The notes below the pieces were generated by a model. That model was not told the origin of the DNA, made no database searches, and saw nothing but the letters and a program-made list of their open reading frames with translations. Shown here piece after piece: positions 32,391 to 42,023 of a DNA stretch of 64,000 nucleotides. A program made the position numbers and the translations under genes. Position 1 is the stretch's first letter; each line of letters begins with the position of its first letter. The DNA comes from Roseofilum halophilum BLCC-M91 (GTDB lineage Bacteria; Cyanobacteriota; Cyanobacteriia; Cyanobacteriales; Desertifilaceae), in assembly GCF_030068445.1 (NCBI RefSeq), contig NZ_JAQPOK010000003.1, positions 1-64,000 of the forward strand, given 5' to 3'.

Positions 32391-34061
32391 CTATTGTAGG
32401 GTTTGAGTCAGATGGGCAAGGCGATCGCAGCAATCAAAGCGATCTAAGTGAATTTCAATAAAGCAGAGCTTGTCTGTATGGCTCTGTGTCTCTGCCAATG
32501 CCAGCTCTAGCTCGCCCTCGGTTCTCACTTCCGTACTCCAGCTTTGACCAAAAATCTGGGGCATTAAATGATATTTCCAGGGTTGAATATCATTATAGGG
32601 GCCATCGTGGATCATGCGCTCGATGGTGTAGCCGTCATTGTTGATCAGGAAAATAATCGGGTGAATTCCATTGCGAATCAGAGTTGAAACCGCCTGACAA
32701 GTCATTTGGAAGGAGCCATCACCAATAAAGAGGACGAGGCGATTTTCTGGAGAGGCTAACCCTGCACCTAAACAAGCGGGGAGAGAATAGCCAATGGACA
32801 TATAAAAGGCTTGGCCAATAAATTTGGTATTTTGATGGATGAGTAAGTCGATGCAAGCAATGATGGCATCTCCGGTTTCAGCAATGACGATATCATTTTC
32901 GCCAATAAAGGTGTTCATCCGTTGATAAAATCGGGCATTGGTGAGGGGCGCGTTTTCTGCGATTTCCCAGTTATCTTTGAGCAGACAAGAAGCGGGTTGA
33001 ATGTTTAAGGTTTCTGGGGCGCGATAGGGGAGTTTTTCAATCAATCCGTCGATCAAGTCACCTAAGTGGATGGGGGAATAAAAATGATGTTTAATTTGCA
33101 CTCGCGCCAGGTTGGCGTTGATTAATTTGGTGGGATCGAGTTCAGCCGTAAAGCCGCCTAAGTTGGTATCGGATAAAATTGCGCCCAAACAGAGAATACA
33201 ATCGGCATTTTCGACGCGATCGCGGACTTCATCTCGGCTTAAGGCTCCTACATAGTTACCAATGAATTGGGGATGCATTTCGGAAATGGCTGATTTACCG
33301 AGCATGGTGGTGGCAACGGGATAGCCGGTTTTTTCCACGAGCCGATCGAGTTGGGATTGGATGCCATAGCGATGGAGTTCCACACCGGCTAGAATAACTG
33401 GAGAGTGGGCGTTTTCTAGCAGTTCGACGGCTTCGGCGATCGCCTCTTCTAGGGCTTCGGGCTTGCTCTGGAGTACCGACAGGGAGGGCTTTCGCAGGGG
33501 TAAGACGCAGGGATGATCGACTAAATCTGCGGGAATTTCGATGTATACAGGGCGCTTATACTGGAGGCAAGCGGCGATCGCCCGATCGATCTGAGCAATG
33601 GCATCATCGGCGGTTAACGTCACTGCGGCAACCGTGACATTTTTTAATACCGAACGTTGCAGATTATAGTCCCCAATCGTGTGATGCATCAGCAAGGAAT
33701 TCTGTTCTGCTGAAGTTTTGGGCGCACCGCTAATGGCAATGACGGGCACTTGTTCCGCATAGGCTCCCGCCAGAGCATTGACTAAACTCAATCCGCCCAC
33801 ACCGTAAGTGACACAAAGGGCACTGACTCCATTTAACCGGGCGTAAGCATCCGCCGCATATCCGGCGTTTAATTCGTTACAAGTTCCGATCAGATCCATG
33901 GAGCTTTCCACAATATGATCCATGAATCGGAGGACATAATCTCCTGGCACGCCAAAAATATGTCGAACACCAATAGATTCAAGCTTTTTGACTAAGTATT
34001 TCCCTACACTAACGGCAGTCGATTGGACGGGATACAGTCCGGATTCTGGCATCAAACTCAT
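32391..34061 (-). CDS. thiamine-dependent keto-acid decarboxylase (PDC/IPDC-like)
   Basis: 556 aa. The N-terminal pyrimidine-binding domain has HIFGVPGDYVLRFMDHIV and the activating glutamate in CNELNAGYAADAYAR. The C-terminal pyrophosphate domain has the GDG...NN magnesium motif (LFIGDGSFQMT then INNDGYTIERMIHDG). Length and layout match pyruvate/indolepyruvate decarboxylases, which convert 2-keto acids to aldehydes plus CO2. Pyruvate, indolepyruvate or branched-chain keto acids are all possible substrates; the sequence alone does not decide. It is transcribed alone and divergent from the next gene. Confidence 0.9.
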   Translation of the reverse strand: MSLMPESGLYPVQSTAVSVGKYLVKKLESIGVRHIFGVPGDYVLRFMDHIVESSMDLIGTCNELNAGYAADAYARLNGVSALCVTYGVGGLSLVNALAGAYAEQVPVIAISGAPKTSAEQNSLLMHHTIGDYNLQRSVLKNVTVAAVTLTADDAIAQIDRAIAACLQYKRPVYIEIPADLVDHPCVLPLRKPSLSVLQSKPEALEEAIAEAVELLENAHSPVILAGVELHRYGIQSQLDRLVEKTGYPVATTMLGKSAISEMHPQFIGNYVGALSRDEVRDRVENADCILCLGAILSDTNLGGFTAELDPTKLINANLARVQIKHHFYSPIHLGDLIDGLIEKLPYRAPETLNIQPASCLLKDNWEIAENAPLTNARFYQRMNTFIGENDIVIAETGDAIIACIDLLIHQNTKFIGQAFYMSIGYSLPACLGAGLASPENRLVLFIGDGSFQMTCQAVSTLIRNGIHPIIFLINNDGYTIERMIHDGPYNDIQPWKYHLMPQIFGQSWSTEVRTEGELELALAETQSHTDKLCFIEIHLDRFDCCDRLAHLTQTLQ

Positions 34062-34196
34062 CAGACTCTCCTCATCAATTGGGTGTTCTTATTGCTCTAC
34101 TTGTTAGGGTAACGTAAAATTTTATGAAAATTTGTTGTCAAACATACAAAGTTATGTATATAGGCGAAGCGATCGCCCCAAACGCCATGTTGTACT

Positions 34197-35870
34197 ATGA
34201 TGAGAGCCATGGTCACGCAAGGAAGAGAGAAGTTGTTATTTACTCGGTTCAGACAATCTCAGCGTTTAGGGAAATTTTTGGCGATCGCCCTCATTTGCTG
34301 TTTCATGGCGATCGCCTGTAGTCCCCAGTCAAATACAACGCAAACTCCGACAAGGAACAATCCACGAGTAATTTTAGGAACAACGCTAAAACCCCGCACC
34401 CTCGATCCAGCCGATGCCTATGAAGTTCCTTCTCTGAATATCCTCTACAATGTGGGCGATCGCCTCTATACTTACCAGGATGGCGCATCAGACTTAACAC
34501 CCCAGTTAGCTACAGAATTACCAACCATAAGCGGCGATCGGCTCACCTACACCATCCCCTTACGTCAAGGAGTCACCTTCCACGATGGCACACCCTTCAA
34601 CGCCGAAGCCATGGTCTTTTCCCTGCAACGGTTTATGGAAAACCAGGGCAAACCCTCCTTTTTACTCTCCGATATCGTAGACTCCATCGAAGCCACCGGA
34701 GAATATGAACTCACCCTCAAACTCAACCAACCCTTTGCCGGTTTTACCGCTCTCCTTGGCTTTGGCGGACTCTGCCCCATTTCGCCCCAAGCCTATCAGA
34801 TCGGAAGCGGACAATTTCAGCCCGATACCTTTGTGGGAACTGGCCCCTACAAGGTAGCCCAAGTTACATCAGATATGATCCGCTTAGAACCCTTTGCCGA
34901 CTATTGGGGAGAGGTTCCCGAAAATGAAGGCATTGATATTCAATGGTTTTCCTCTCCCGCCAACCTATTTAACGCCTTTCGCACGGGAGCCATTGACGTA
35001 ACCCTTGGCACATTAGACAGCAATCAAATTGAGAGTTTAGAGAGAGAAATGGACACCCAAGGATGGCAAGAAATTGCCGCCGAAGGCAACACCCTCAACT
35101 ATCTGATTGTCAACGTTCAATCCGATCCCCTCAATCAACTTCCCGTTCGCCAAGCCTTAGCTGCAATCACCGATCGCCCCACAATTAACAATCGCGTCCT
35201 CCAAGGACAAGCGGAACCGGCGTATAGCTTAATACCCAAAACCTTCGCCGCATCAGAACCGGTTTTCAAAACCGTCTATGGCGATGGCAACGCGGAACTA
35301 GCCAAAAAACTCTTAACCGAAGCGGGTTATTCCGCCGATAACCCCGCAGTCGTCGAGGTTTGGTATCCCTCCAGTTCCACCAAACGGGGACTGATTGCCA
35401 GTACCCTGAAGGCGATCGCCGATACGAAACTCGAAGGAATCTTAGACATACAACCCAACTCCGTCGAATCCACCACCGCCTTCCAAAACCTAGAAAAAGG
35501 TGTTTATCCCACATTTATGCTCGATTGGTACGCCGATTTTCTCGATCCTGATAACTACGTGCAACCGTTTCTCGAATGCACCGAAGGTTCAGAAACCGAC
35601 GGCTGCACAGCCGGAGCCAGTCAATATCACGGCTCTTTTTATTATAATCCCCGCGTCAATGACCTAATTAACCAACAACGGCAAGAACAAGATCCAGAAA
35701 AACGGCGCTTACTCCTCGTGGAAATTCAAGAACTCTTAGCCGAAGAAGTCCCTTATATTCCCCTCTGGTTTGACAAAGATTATGTATTTGCCCAGCAAAA
35801 CATTGAAGGCGTTATGATTGAGGCCAATCAATCTATTCCCTATAGCAAAATCACGCGAGTTGAAACTTAG
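34197..35870 (+). CDS. family 5 peptide/nickel-type ABC substrate-binding lipoprotein
   Basis: 557 aa. The N-terminus has a basic stretch, a hydrophobic core (FLAIALICCFMAIAC) and a lipobox (MAIAC), so it is lipid-anchored in the periplasm. The mature domain has the OppA/DppA family layout: LGTTLKPRTLDPADAYEV, LRQGVTFHDGTPFNAEAMVF and a late LAEEVPYIPLWF. It would bind an oligopeptide or similar ligand for ABC import. No permease or ATPase genes are adjacent. The start may be the ATG at 34197 or the one at 34209. Confidence 0.92.
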   Translation: MMRAMVTQGREKLLFTRFRQSQRLGKFLAIALICCFMAIACSPQSNTTQTPTRNNPRVILGTTLKPRTLDPADAYEVPSLNILYNVGDRLYTYQDGASDLTPQLATELPTISGDRLTYTIPLRQGVTFHDGTPFNAEAMVFSLQRFMENQGKPSFLLSDIVDSIEATGEYELTLKLNQPFAGFTALLGFGGLCPISPQAYQIGSGQFQPDTFVGTGPYKVAQVTSDMIRLEPFADYWGEVPENEGIDIQWFSSPANLFNAFRTGAIDVTLGTLDSNQIESLEREMDTQGWQEIAAEGNTLNYLIVNVQSDPLNQLPVRQALAAITDRPTINNRVLQGQAEPAYSLIPKTFAASEPVFKTVYGDGNAELAKKLLTEAGYSADNPAVVEVWYPSSSTKRGLIASTLKAIADTKLEGILDIQPNSVESTTAFQNLEKGVYPTFMLDWYADFLDPDNYVQPFLECTEGSETDGCTAGASQYHGSFYYNPRVNDLINQQRQEQDPEKRRLLLVEIQELLAEEVPYIPLWFDKDYVFAQQNIEGVMIEANQSIPYSKITRVET

Positions 35871-35905
35871 TCCCCTCTTTTCCCTTCCCTGTTTCTGGGG
35901 GACTC

Positions 35906-35994
35906 TGTGGTGAATGAACGACGTTAGTTTTAGAGGGTAGCATCCTCCCAAAATCGGGTAAAATAAAAGTATAGGAAAACACTCATTCACCACA
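35906..35994 (+). promoter_or_regulatory. 12-bp inverted repeat around the microprotein promoter/leader
   Basis: TGTGGTGAATGA (35906-35917) and TCATTCACCACA (35983-35994) are perfect reverse complements 65 bp apart. Between them are a small hairpin (GAGGGTAGCATCCTC) and AT-rich TAAAATAAAAGTATAGG that could be a -10 region. The second arm ends 3 bp before the AGGGAGG ribosome-binding site. In RNA, pairing of the arms could control access to that site. Confidence 0.55.
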
Positions 35995-36010
35995 TCAGGG
36001 AGGCATAACC

Positions 36011-36103
36011 ATGGTTACCTTAATTTTAGCGATCGCCATCCTCTACTTAGCCCTCATTTATGGCGGCTTAACCTGGATCTCTAAACACTCGCAGACCCTC
36101 TAG
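36011..36103 (+). CDS. single-pass membrane microprotein, 30 aa
   Basis: Sequence MVTLILAIAILYLALIYGGL then TWISKHSQTL. The start has an excellent Shine-Dalgarno, AGGGAGG, 7 bp upstream. One helix (about 3-20) and a short basic tail give the layout of small subunits of photosynthetic or respiratory membrane complexes, or of pump regulators. It does not match PetN, PetG, PetL, PsbM or KdpF as I know them, so no name is given. A hairpin follows its stop, and the next gene is convergent. Confidence 0.75.
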   Translation: MVTLILAIAILYLALIYGGLTWISKHSQTL

Positions 36104-36109
36104 ACCCAA

Positions 36110-36161
36110 AACCGGGTTTCTATTCAAGTGAGCAACAAAAAGATAGACCAGAAACCCGGTT
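36110..36161. terminator. hairpin between convergent genes
   Basis: AACCGGGTTTCT pairs with AGAAACCCGGTT across a ~28-nt loop. It lies 7 bp after the microprotein stop and 6 bp from the ferredoxin stop and could serve both. No long T-run follows. It is related to the repeat at 32303-32363. Confidence 0.5.
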
Positions 36162-36166
36162 CCCCA

Positions 36167-36511
36167 TTACCCATGATCCTCCGGAGTCCAAACCTTTTGG
36201 TCTCCTTGTCCCCAAAACCCATCAAATTTGGTCACAGATACATCACCTAACACCTGAGTCTGACAAGCCAAACGCAAGGGACGATCGCCAGAATGGGGAG
36301 GAAGCGATCGCCGGGTGCGATCGCGCCAATTCGGGGGCGACACCTCACCCTCCACAGACACCGCACAAGTGCCACAAGTCCCCAGTCCTCGACAATTGAT
36401 TAACTTTGACTGACCGTTATAGAGCGCAATATCATGGGCTAACAGCACCTGGCGCAAATTAGCCCCAGTTTCACAGGTGATTTCTTGACCCGCCACTTTA
36501 ATCTTCACCAT
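36167..36511 (-). CDS. 2Fe-2S ferredoxin-like protein
   Basis: 114 aa. The [2Fe-2S] cysteines are in CRGLGTCGTC plus the distant LACQTQV; the fold starts MVKIKVAGQEITCETGANLR. The cluster loop lacks the first Cys spacing of plant-type photosynthetic ferredoxin (CRxGxCxxC), so this is one of the alternative ferredoxins of cyanobacteria. A positive patch (RDRTRRSL) follows the cluster. It would pass electrons in the cytosol; the partner is unknown. It is convergent with the microprotein gene. Confidence 0.88.
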   Translation of the reverse strand: MVKIKVAGQEITCETGANLRQVLLAHDIALYNGQSKLINCRGLGTCGTCAVSVEGEVSPPNWRDRTRRSLPPHSGDRPLRLACQTQVLGDVSVTKFDGFWGQGDQKVWTPEDHG

Positions 36512-36599
36512 AATTTACATTTTCCCCCTGAATTCTTTCTCTACAATTTTCTACAATGAATGACGAAATGCATAACGTGAAACAAGCGGGTTCAAAAGC

Positions 36600-38261
36600 A
36601 TGACCACCTTATCCCCCTCTAAACCCATCTGGATCTATGACACCACGCTTCGAGATGGCGCTCAACGGGAAGGAATTTCCCTCTCCCTAGACGATAAACT
36701 ACGAATCGCCCGCCGTCTAGATCGACTGGGCATTCCCTTTATTGAAGGGGGTTGGCCAGGTGCAAACCCCAAAGATGTGCAATTTTTCTGGCATCTGAAA
36801 GAACAACCCCTCACTCAAGCAGCCCTAGTCGCCTTTTGTTCTACCCGTCGCCCGAATACCAAAGCGGCTGAAGATCCCATGCTCCAAGCCATTCTCAGCG
36901 CGGGCACAGAATGGATCACCTTTTTTGGTAAATCCTGGGATCTGCACGTGACTGAAGGATTACATACAACCTTAGAAGAAAACCGAGCCATGATTGCAGA
37001 TACGGCTGAGTATTTGCGATCGCAAGGTCGCCGCATTATGTACGATGCCGAACATTGGTTTGATGGCTACAAGAAAAATCCCCACTATGCCCTCTCTACC
37101 CTAGATGCTGCCGTACAAGCGGGAGCAGAATGGGTGATTTTATGCGATACCAATGGCGGCAGCCTACCTTATGAAATTAACGCCATTGTGCGAGACGTGC
37201 AAGCCCATTTTCAGCAGCAACAGTATACGGTGAAACTGGGGATTCATCCCCATAATGACTCCGATACCGCCGTAGCGAATGCGATCGCCGCCGTGCAAGA
37301 AGGAGCGCAAATGGTACAAGGAACCATCAACGGCTATGGCGAACGCTGCGGCAATGTGAACCTCTGCTCTGCGATCCCCAATTTGCAACTCAAACTCGGT
37401 TATTCCTGTTTAGCCGAAGAACAACTCGCCAACCTCACAGAAACCAGCCGATTTGTAAGTGAAGTCGTCAATTTAGCCCCCAATCATCATGCGCCCTTTG
37501 TCGGCCGTTCCGCCTTTGCCCATAAAGGGGGAATTCATGTGTCAGCCGTTGCGCGAAATCCCCTCACCTACGAACATTTACAACCCGAAAAAATTGGCAA
37601 TCAACGGCGCATTGTGGTCTCCGATCAAGCCGGATTAAGCAACATTTTAGCCAAAGCCCGCTCCTTTGGCATCGACCTAGACAAGCAAAACCCCGCCTGT
37701 CGGCAAATTTTAGACCGACTCAAAGAGCTGGAAAACCAAGGGTATCAGTTTGAAGGAGCAGAAGCCAGCTTTGAACTGTTAATGCGATCGACTTTAGGAC
37801 AAGCTCAATCTTGGTTTGAAATCAAGGGATTTAATGTCCATTGTGACATGGGAGCGTCTACCCCCGATCCCACCATGACCAGCAATGCCTTAGCTACCAT
37901 CAAAGTGAGGGTGAACGGTCGCGATTTTCTCGAAGTCGCTGAAGGAAACGGCCCGGTTGCTGCCCTCGATGCCGCCCTAAGAAAAGCGTTGGTGAAATTT
38001 TACCCCGAAATTGGCAGTTTCTATTTAACGGACTATAAAGTACGAATTCTTGACGGAACTGCCGGAACTTCGGCCAAAACCAGGGTATTAGTGGAATCGA
38101 GCGATGGCTTAAATCGATGGACAACCGTGGGCGTATCCACCAACATTTTGGATGCCTCTTATCAAGCAGTAGTGGAAGGTTTGGAATACGGCTTACTCTT
38201 CGTTCACAAAACCCAGGAAAAAGACTCTTCTCAATCTGTGAATCTGGCTTCTTTCGGCTAA
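36600..38261 (+). CDS. cimA: (R)-citramalate synthase
   Basis: 553 aa. The alpha-isopropylmalate/homocitrate synthase fold is shown by YDTTLRDGAQREG at the N-terminus, GGWPGANPKD, the metal-binding HPHNDSDTAVANAIAA and NGYGERCGN, with a C-terminal LeuA-type allosteric domain (about 400-530). The CimA branch joins pyruvate and acetyl-CoA to give citramalate, the threonine-independent route to isoleucine used by many cyanobacteria. The allosteric domain suggests isoleucine feedback. A hairpin follows the stop. Confidence 0.93.
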   Translation: MTTLSPSKPIWIYDTTLRDGAQREGISLSLDDKLRIARRLDRLGIPFIEGGWPGANPKDVQFFWHLKEQPLTQAALVAFCSTRRPNTKAAEDPMLQAILSAGTEWITFFGKSWDLHVTEGLHTTLEENRAMIADTAEYLRSQGRRIMYDAEHWFDGYKKNPHYALSTLDAAVQAGAEWVILCDTNGGSLPYEINAIVRDVQAHFQQQQYTVKLGIHPHNDSDTAVANAIAAVQEGAQMVQGTINGYGERCGNVNLCSAIPNLQLKLGYSCLAEEQLANLTETSRFVSEVVNLAPNHHAPFVGRSAFAHKGGIHVSAVARNPLTYEHLQPEKIGNQRRIVVSDQAGLSNILAKARSFGIDLDKQNPACRQILDRLKELENQGYQFEGAEASFELLMRSTLGQAQSWFEIKGFNVHCDMGASTPDPTMTSNALATIKVRVNGRDFLEVAEGNGPVAALDAALRKALVKFYPEIGSFYLTDYKVRILDGTAGTSAKTRVLVESSDGLNRWTTVGVSTNILDASYQAVVEGLEYGLLFVHKTQEKDSSQSVNLASFG

Positions 38262-38275
38262 ACCCAATTCGGATT

Positions 38276-38300
38276 AATCCCCCTACTTTTAAGGGGGATT
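38276..38300 (+). terminator. hairpin after cimA
   Basis: AATCCCCC and GGGGGATT form an 8-bp stem around TACTTTTAA, 14 bp after the cimA stop. The run after the stem (TACTATATC) is a weak U-tract, so termination is likely but not certain. Confidence 0.6.
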
Positions 38301-38370
38301 TACTATATCTCAGAACCCCATAGCGTGAAAAATGGTTTTCCACTTACCCATTACCTATTACCCTTCTGCC

Positions 38371-38381
38371 GCGCAAAGCGC
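38371..38381. repeat. GCGCAAAGCGC palindrome upstream of recJ
   Basis: GCGCAAAGCGC follows a CCCATTACCTATTACCC run and ends 3 bp before the recJ ATG at 38385. Same repeat type as at 18580 and 52434. Confidence 0.6.
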
Positions 38382-38384
38382 TAT

Positions 38385-40697
38385 ATGTCTATGAAACCGA
38401 CTCCAACGTGGCAACTCGCTCCTGAAGTTGAGCCTCCAGACTGGTTTGTGTATGAACTAACCAGGTTGACTCCTCGACTCTCCCAATGGGATGGCTTGGC
38501 AAAACTGTTGTGGCAACGGGGAATTCAAAACCGGGACACTTTAGCCCGTTTCCTTTCTCCTCAGCAGTATACCCCAACTAGCCCGTTTGAATTTGGCGAA
38601 GAAATGCAACAGGCTGTTGCCCGGTTAAATCAAGCGAGAATAGAAGGAGAAAAGGTTACCATTTGGGGCGATTTTGATGCAGATGGGGTGACTTCTACCG
38701 CCGTTTTATTGGATGGCTTGGGGCAATTTTTTCCAGCTTCTCAGTTAGATTATTATATTCCCAATCGCTTGACGGAATCCCATGGCTTAAATGTTGCTGG
38801 AATTGAACGGTTGGCCGAGCAAGGAACCCAACTTATAGTAACTTGCGATACGGGAAGCACGAATTTAGCGGAAGTGGAGTTAGGGCAAAGGTTAGGCATT
38901 GATACGATTATTACCGATCATCATACTTTACCGGCTCTGCGTCCCCCAGTTGCTGCTATTATTAACCCCCGCTATCTGGCTGAAGATCACCCCCTGTTCC
39001 ATTTATCTGGGGTGGCAGTGGCCTATAAATTGGTGGAAGCTCTGTATCAACAGTTTCCCGATATTCCGCAAGCGTCCTTAGATGAGTTGCTGGACTTAGT
39101 GGCGATCGGATTAATTGCTGATTTAGTCCAGCTTACGGGAGATTGTCGCTATTTAGCCCAACGGGGAATTGAGTGCTTACAGCGTGATTATCAGCGCTCT
39201 CCTGAAGCTCGTCGTCGTCCGGGAATTGGGCGTTTATTGGATTTATGCCGAAAAACAGGCGATCGCCCCACGGATATTTCCTTTGGCATCGGCCCGAGAA
39301 TTAACGCCGTCAGTCGCATTTATGGCGATGCTAGTTTTTGCGTACAACTACTTACTAATCTAGACCTGAAACGCTGCCACCGGTTAGCCGAATCTGCGGA
39401 ACTCGCCAATACTCGGCGCAAGGAAATTCAGCAAAGTGTAGTTCAAGATGCCATCTTGGAAGTTGCCCAATTAGACCTGTCCACCACCCAAGCGATCGTC
39501 CTCCACAAACCTGAATGGCCGGTTGGTGTACTCGGTTTAGTCGCCTCTCAAATTGCCCAGGAATACCATAAACCCACCCTTTTATTAAGCTCCGAATTGG
39601 GATCTAAATTTGCCCAAGGATCGGCTCGTTCCGTCGCTCAAATTGACCTGTATCAACTGGTCAATAGCCAAGCTCATTTACTCCATCGCTTTGGCGGTCA
39701 TCCCTTCGCCGCCGGATTGAGCTTACCTCTGGAAAACTTAGCGTTGTTTACGGAAGGCATTAATCAAGAACTCAATCGTACCTTAGCTTCTGGCGATCGC
39801 GCCCCCATTCTCCATATTGACCTCGAATTAACCGTCGCCGATTTAGGCAAAGAACTCTTTCAAGAACTTAAATATTTAGAACCCTGTGGCATGGGAAATC
39901 CTGTGCCGCGCATTTTGGTTAGAAATTGTCAGTTTACTCAGGTCTATAATGCCAATATTAAAGACAATAAAGGTAATAAGGTTAAATACATTAAAACGCA
40001 CTTTGTTTTAACCGACTCCAGCAGTAAGGAGGGAATTCCGGGATTATGGTGGGGACATTATCAAGATGATATTCCCTCCGGTCAGTCTCATGTGGTAGTT
40101 GAGTTAGATTTTAATGACTATCAAAAATATCACGTGCGGATTATTGATTTAGTTCCTGTCCAGCAAGAGCAGTTATCTACCCCTAACCCAGAATTAAAAC
40201 CCATTCTTGATTGGCGCACCCAGCAACTCGACGAACCGGAAAAAATTGCCGAGTCCGATCCTTGGGTCATCACCAAAAATCCAGTCAGTTGGCAAGAAAT
40301 TGAGGAGTGGTTAGAGCAAGCTAATCAACAGCAAAAAACTGTGGCGATCGCCTATGAACCCTTTACCCCCCATCGCCCCATCGACACCTGGACAAAGTTA
40401 GTCGGCATGGCCAAATATTTAAGCCGTACTCAAGAGTCCATATCTGTCGCTTTTCTCCAAGACAGGCTTCAAGTCACCGCAACCGCCTTACACTTGGGTT
40501 TAAATGCTTTATCCCAGATTGGGTTTACGATTAACAGCCAAGACAATCGATTAGAAATCAGCTATAATTCTAAAAACGCTTTCTCTAACTCTAATCTGAT
40601 TTACACCTTTCTTTCTGCTGTACAAGAAGAACAGTTTCGCCGCCAATATTTTGCACAACTCTCCCTAGATACCCTGCAAAGAACCACATCAGGATAG
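38385..40697 (+). CDS. recJ: single-strand-specific exonuclease RecJ
   Basis: 770 aa from ATG at 38385 (MSMKPTPTWQL); the frame is open upstream only through repeat sequence. DHH-family motifs are intact: DFDADGVTS (motif I), CDTGSTN, TDHHTLP and the DHHA1-domain GGHPFAAGL. The C-terminal ~200 residues include an OB-like region. RecJ degrades single-stranded DNA 5' to 3' in recombinational and mismatch repair. It is longer than the E. coli enzyme (577 aa), as in other cyanobacteria. The start sits within CCCATTA repeats and a GCGC palindrome. Confidence 0.93.
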   Translation: MSMKPTPTWQLAPEVEPPDWFVYELTRLTPRLSQWDGLAKLLWQRGIQNRDTLARFLSPQQYTPTSPFEFGEEMQQAVARLNQARIEGEKVTIWGDFDADGVTSTAVLLDGLGQFFPASQLDYYIPNRLTESHGLNVAGIERLAEQGTQLIVTCDTGSTNLAEVELGQRLGIDTIITDHHTLPALRPPVAAIINPRYLAEDHPLFHLSGVAVAYKLVEALYQQFPDIPQASLDELLDLVAIGLIADLVQLTGDCRYLAQRGIECLQRDYQRSPEARRRPGIGRLLDLCRKTGDRPTDISFGIGPRINAVSRIYGDASFCVQLLTNLDLKRCHRLAESAELANTRRKEIQQSVVQDAILEVAQLDLSTTQAIVLHKPEWPVGVLGLVASQIAQEYHKPTLLLSSELGSKFAQGSARSVAQIDLYQLVNSQAHLLHRFGGHPFAAGLSLPLENLALFTEGINQELNRTLASGDRAPILHIDLELTVADLGKELFQELKYLEPCGMGNPVPRILVRNCQFTQVYNANIKDNKGNKVKYIKTHFVLTDSSSKEGIPGLWWGHYQDDIPSGQSHVVVELDFNDYQKYHVRIIDLVPVQQEQLSTPNPELKPILDWRTQQLDEPEKIAESDPWVITKNPVSWQEIEEWLEQANQQQKTVAIAYEPFTPHRPIDTWTKLVGMAKYLSRTQESISVAFLQDRLQVTATALHLGLNALSQIGFTINSQDNRLEISYNSKNAFSNSNLIYTFLSAVQEEQFRRQYFAQLSLDTLQRTTSG

Positions 40698-40793
40698 CCT
40701 TGAACTAGGTGATAGGGACAATGAATTTGATAGAAAACTGGGTGAATGGGGCGATCGCCGCTTTTGACCCCCGATCTTGAATCTCAGAAAACA

Positions 40794-41027
40794 TCAGGTC
40801 ATCCGCGATCGCAGATAACGGTTACCCCTAACTCGGCGATACTCCCTGAACTTGAACGAATCAGCAACTGCTACCACTTGACATTCAACCGCGATGGTGG
40901 TTCCCCCATGGTCATAAGCCAAATTCTGAGGAGCAAAGCGATCGCGAGGGCTAAATAATTGCAGCAGCACCCAAGAATAGGCAATCCACAAAAAGAGACC
41001 AAAGATCAAGCCATTCAACTCTATCAT
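40794..41027 (-). CDS. small membrane-anchored hypothetical protein
   Basis: 77 aa from ATG at 41027, with GAGGGAG seven bases upstream. One hydrophobic helix (LIFGLFLWIAYSWVLLQLF, about 7-25) is followed by a basic soluble tail. The good ribosome-binding site is the main argument that it is real. A plus-strand frame at 40746-40958 overlaps it and looks like its shadow. No family is recognised. It is convergent with recJ. Confidence 0.55.
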   Translation of the reverse strand: MIELNGLIFGLFLWIAYSWVLLQLFSPRDRFAPQNLAYDHGGTTIAVECQVVAVADSFKFREYRRVRGNRYLRSRMT

Positions 41028-41256
41028 CACTCAACTCCCTCATTCCCGGACGTTCAAGGTTATTAATGATTCATTATAAGACCTAGGGGGCGATCGCGTG
41101 ACCTGATTATTTAACGAAATGTTACAAACTCTGACCCCCCAGATCAGTCCCTTGAAATTAAGATAATCTGTATATTATCTCTTGCATATCCGAAAATAAG
41201 GCTATGCTGTATCTAAACTCTATGCACAAATCCTCTCAAGTTTCAGGTTTTTAGAT

Positions 41257-41937
41257 ATGGTCTTTGACCCTGCCAATCTCCCCTATTGGATCTTTCTCGG
41301 TTTAGGAGTCGTACTGTTTCTGCTGGTCATTTTTTCTGGAGGTGGAGACAGTGATGGCGATGTCGATATCGATGGCGATGTCGATGTCGATGGCGATTGG
41401 GATACTGACCTAGACATGGAAGTAGACGCAGACGCTGATGGTAGTTTTACTGCTCTGCAAGCCTTGGGCTGGTTAGGCTTAGGAAAAGCACCCTTATTGT
41501 TATTATTAGCCATTGATTTTAGTTTGTGGGGGCTAGTGGGCTGGGTTCTTAACCTCCTCTTAGGAATCCCGACGGGAATGTTAGCAAATGCAGTGTTAAT
41601 CGTCTCCTTAATTTTAAGCCTATTGGGGGGTAGTCTCATTTCTCGGCCCATTGGCAAACTGTTTGCTGCATTTGGAGAAGATACCCGTAGCGATCGCTTT
41701 ATCGGATGTACGGGAACTGTAGTTTCACCCACCCTCCCCCAACAGCCTACCACCCAAATTGGCCAAGTCGATGCGATCGACACAGCCCATAATTTAGTCA
41801 GTATAAATGTGCAACTTCCCGATTGGGCTACTCAGATTCCTAAACGGGGCGATCGAGTGATCATTATTGAGTATTGTGAAAATTTTTATCTAGCGGTAGA
41901 AAAAGATAGTGTAGACCAAAAACGCTGGTTAGGCTAA
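41257..41937 (+). CDS. YqiJ-like OB-fold membrane protein
   Basis: 226 aa. A first membrane helix (about 10-27) is followed by an aspartate-rich repeat (SDGDVDIDGDVDVDGDWDTD and on to about 62), then three hydrophobic segments (about 78-135) and an OB-fold/NfeD-like C-terminus (IGCTGTVVSP ... KRGDRVIIIEY). The layout matches YqiJ-type partners of flotillins, and a flotillin gene follows on the same strand. The two would form a membrane-scaffolding complex. The acidic repeat resembles calcium-binding DxD runs; its orientation in the membrane is not determined here. Confidence 0.82.
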   Translation: MVFDPANLPYWIFLGLGVVLFLLVIFSGGGDSDGDVDIDGDVDVDGDWDTDLDMEVDADADGSFTALQALGWLGLGKAPLLLLLAIDFSLWGLVGWVLNLLLGIPTGMLANAVLIVSLILSLLGGSLISRPIGKLFAAFGEDTRSDRFIGCTGTVVSPTLPQQPTTQIGQVDAIDTAHNLVSINVQLPDWATQIPKRGDRVIIIEYCENFYLAVEKDSVDQKRWLG

Positions 41938-42023
41938 TTTTAGCACCCGTGAATCTTCATCCACGCTTGTCTGTTGTGCATGCTCTGAACCCTTGAATAG
42001 AACTATCCAAGGGAAACAGTTTA

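Noticed and set aside
41283-41783. Minus-strand gene across the YqiJ-like gene
   Set aside because: The frame is open because of the GAT/GTC repeat in the plus-strand gene; its Ser/Thr-rich product has no domain.
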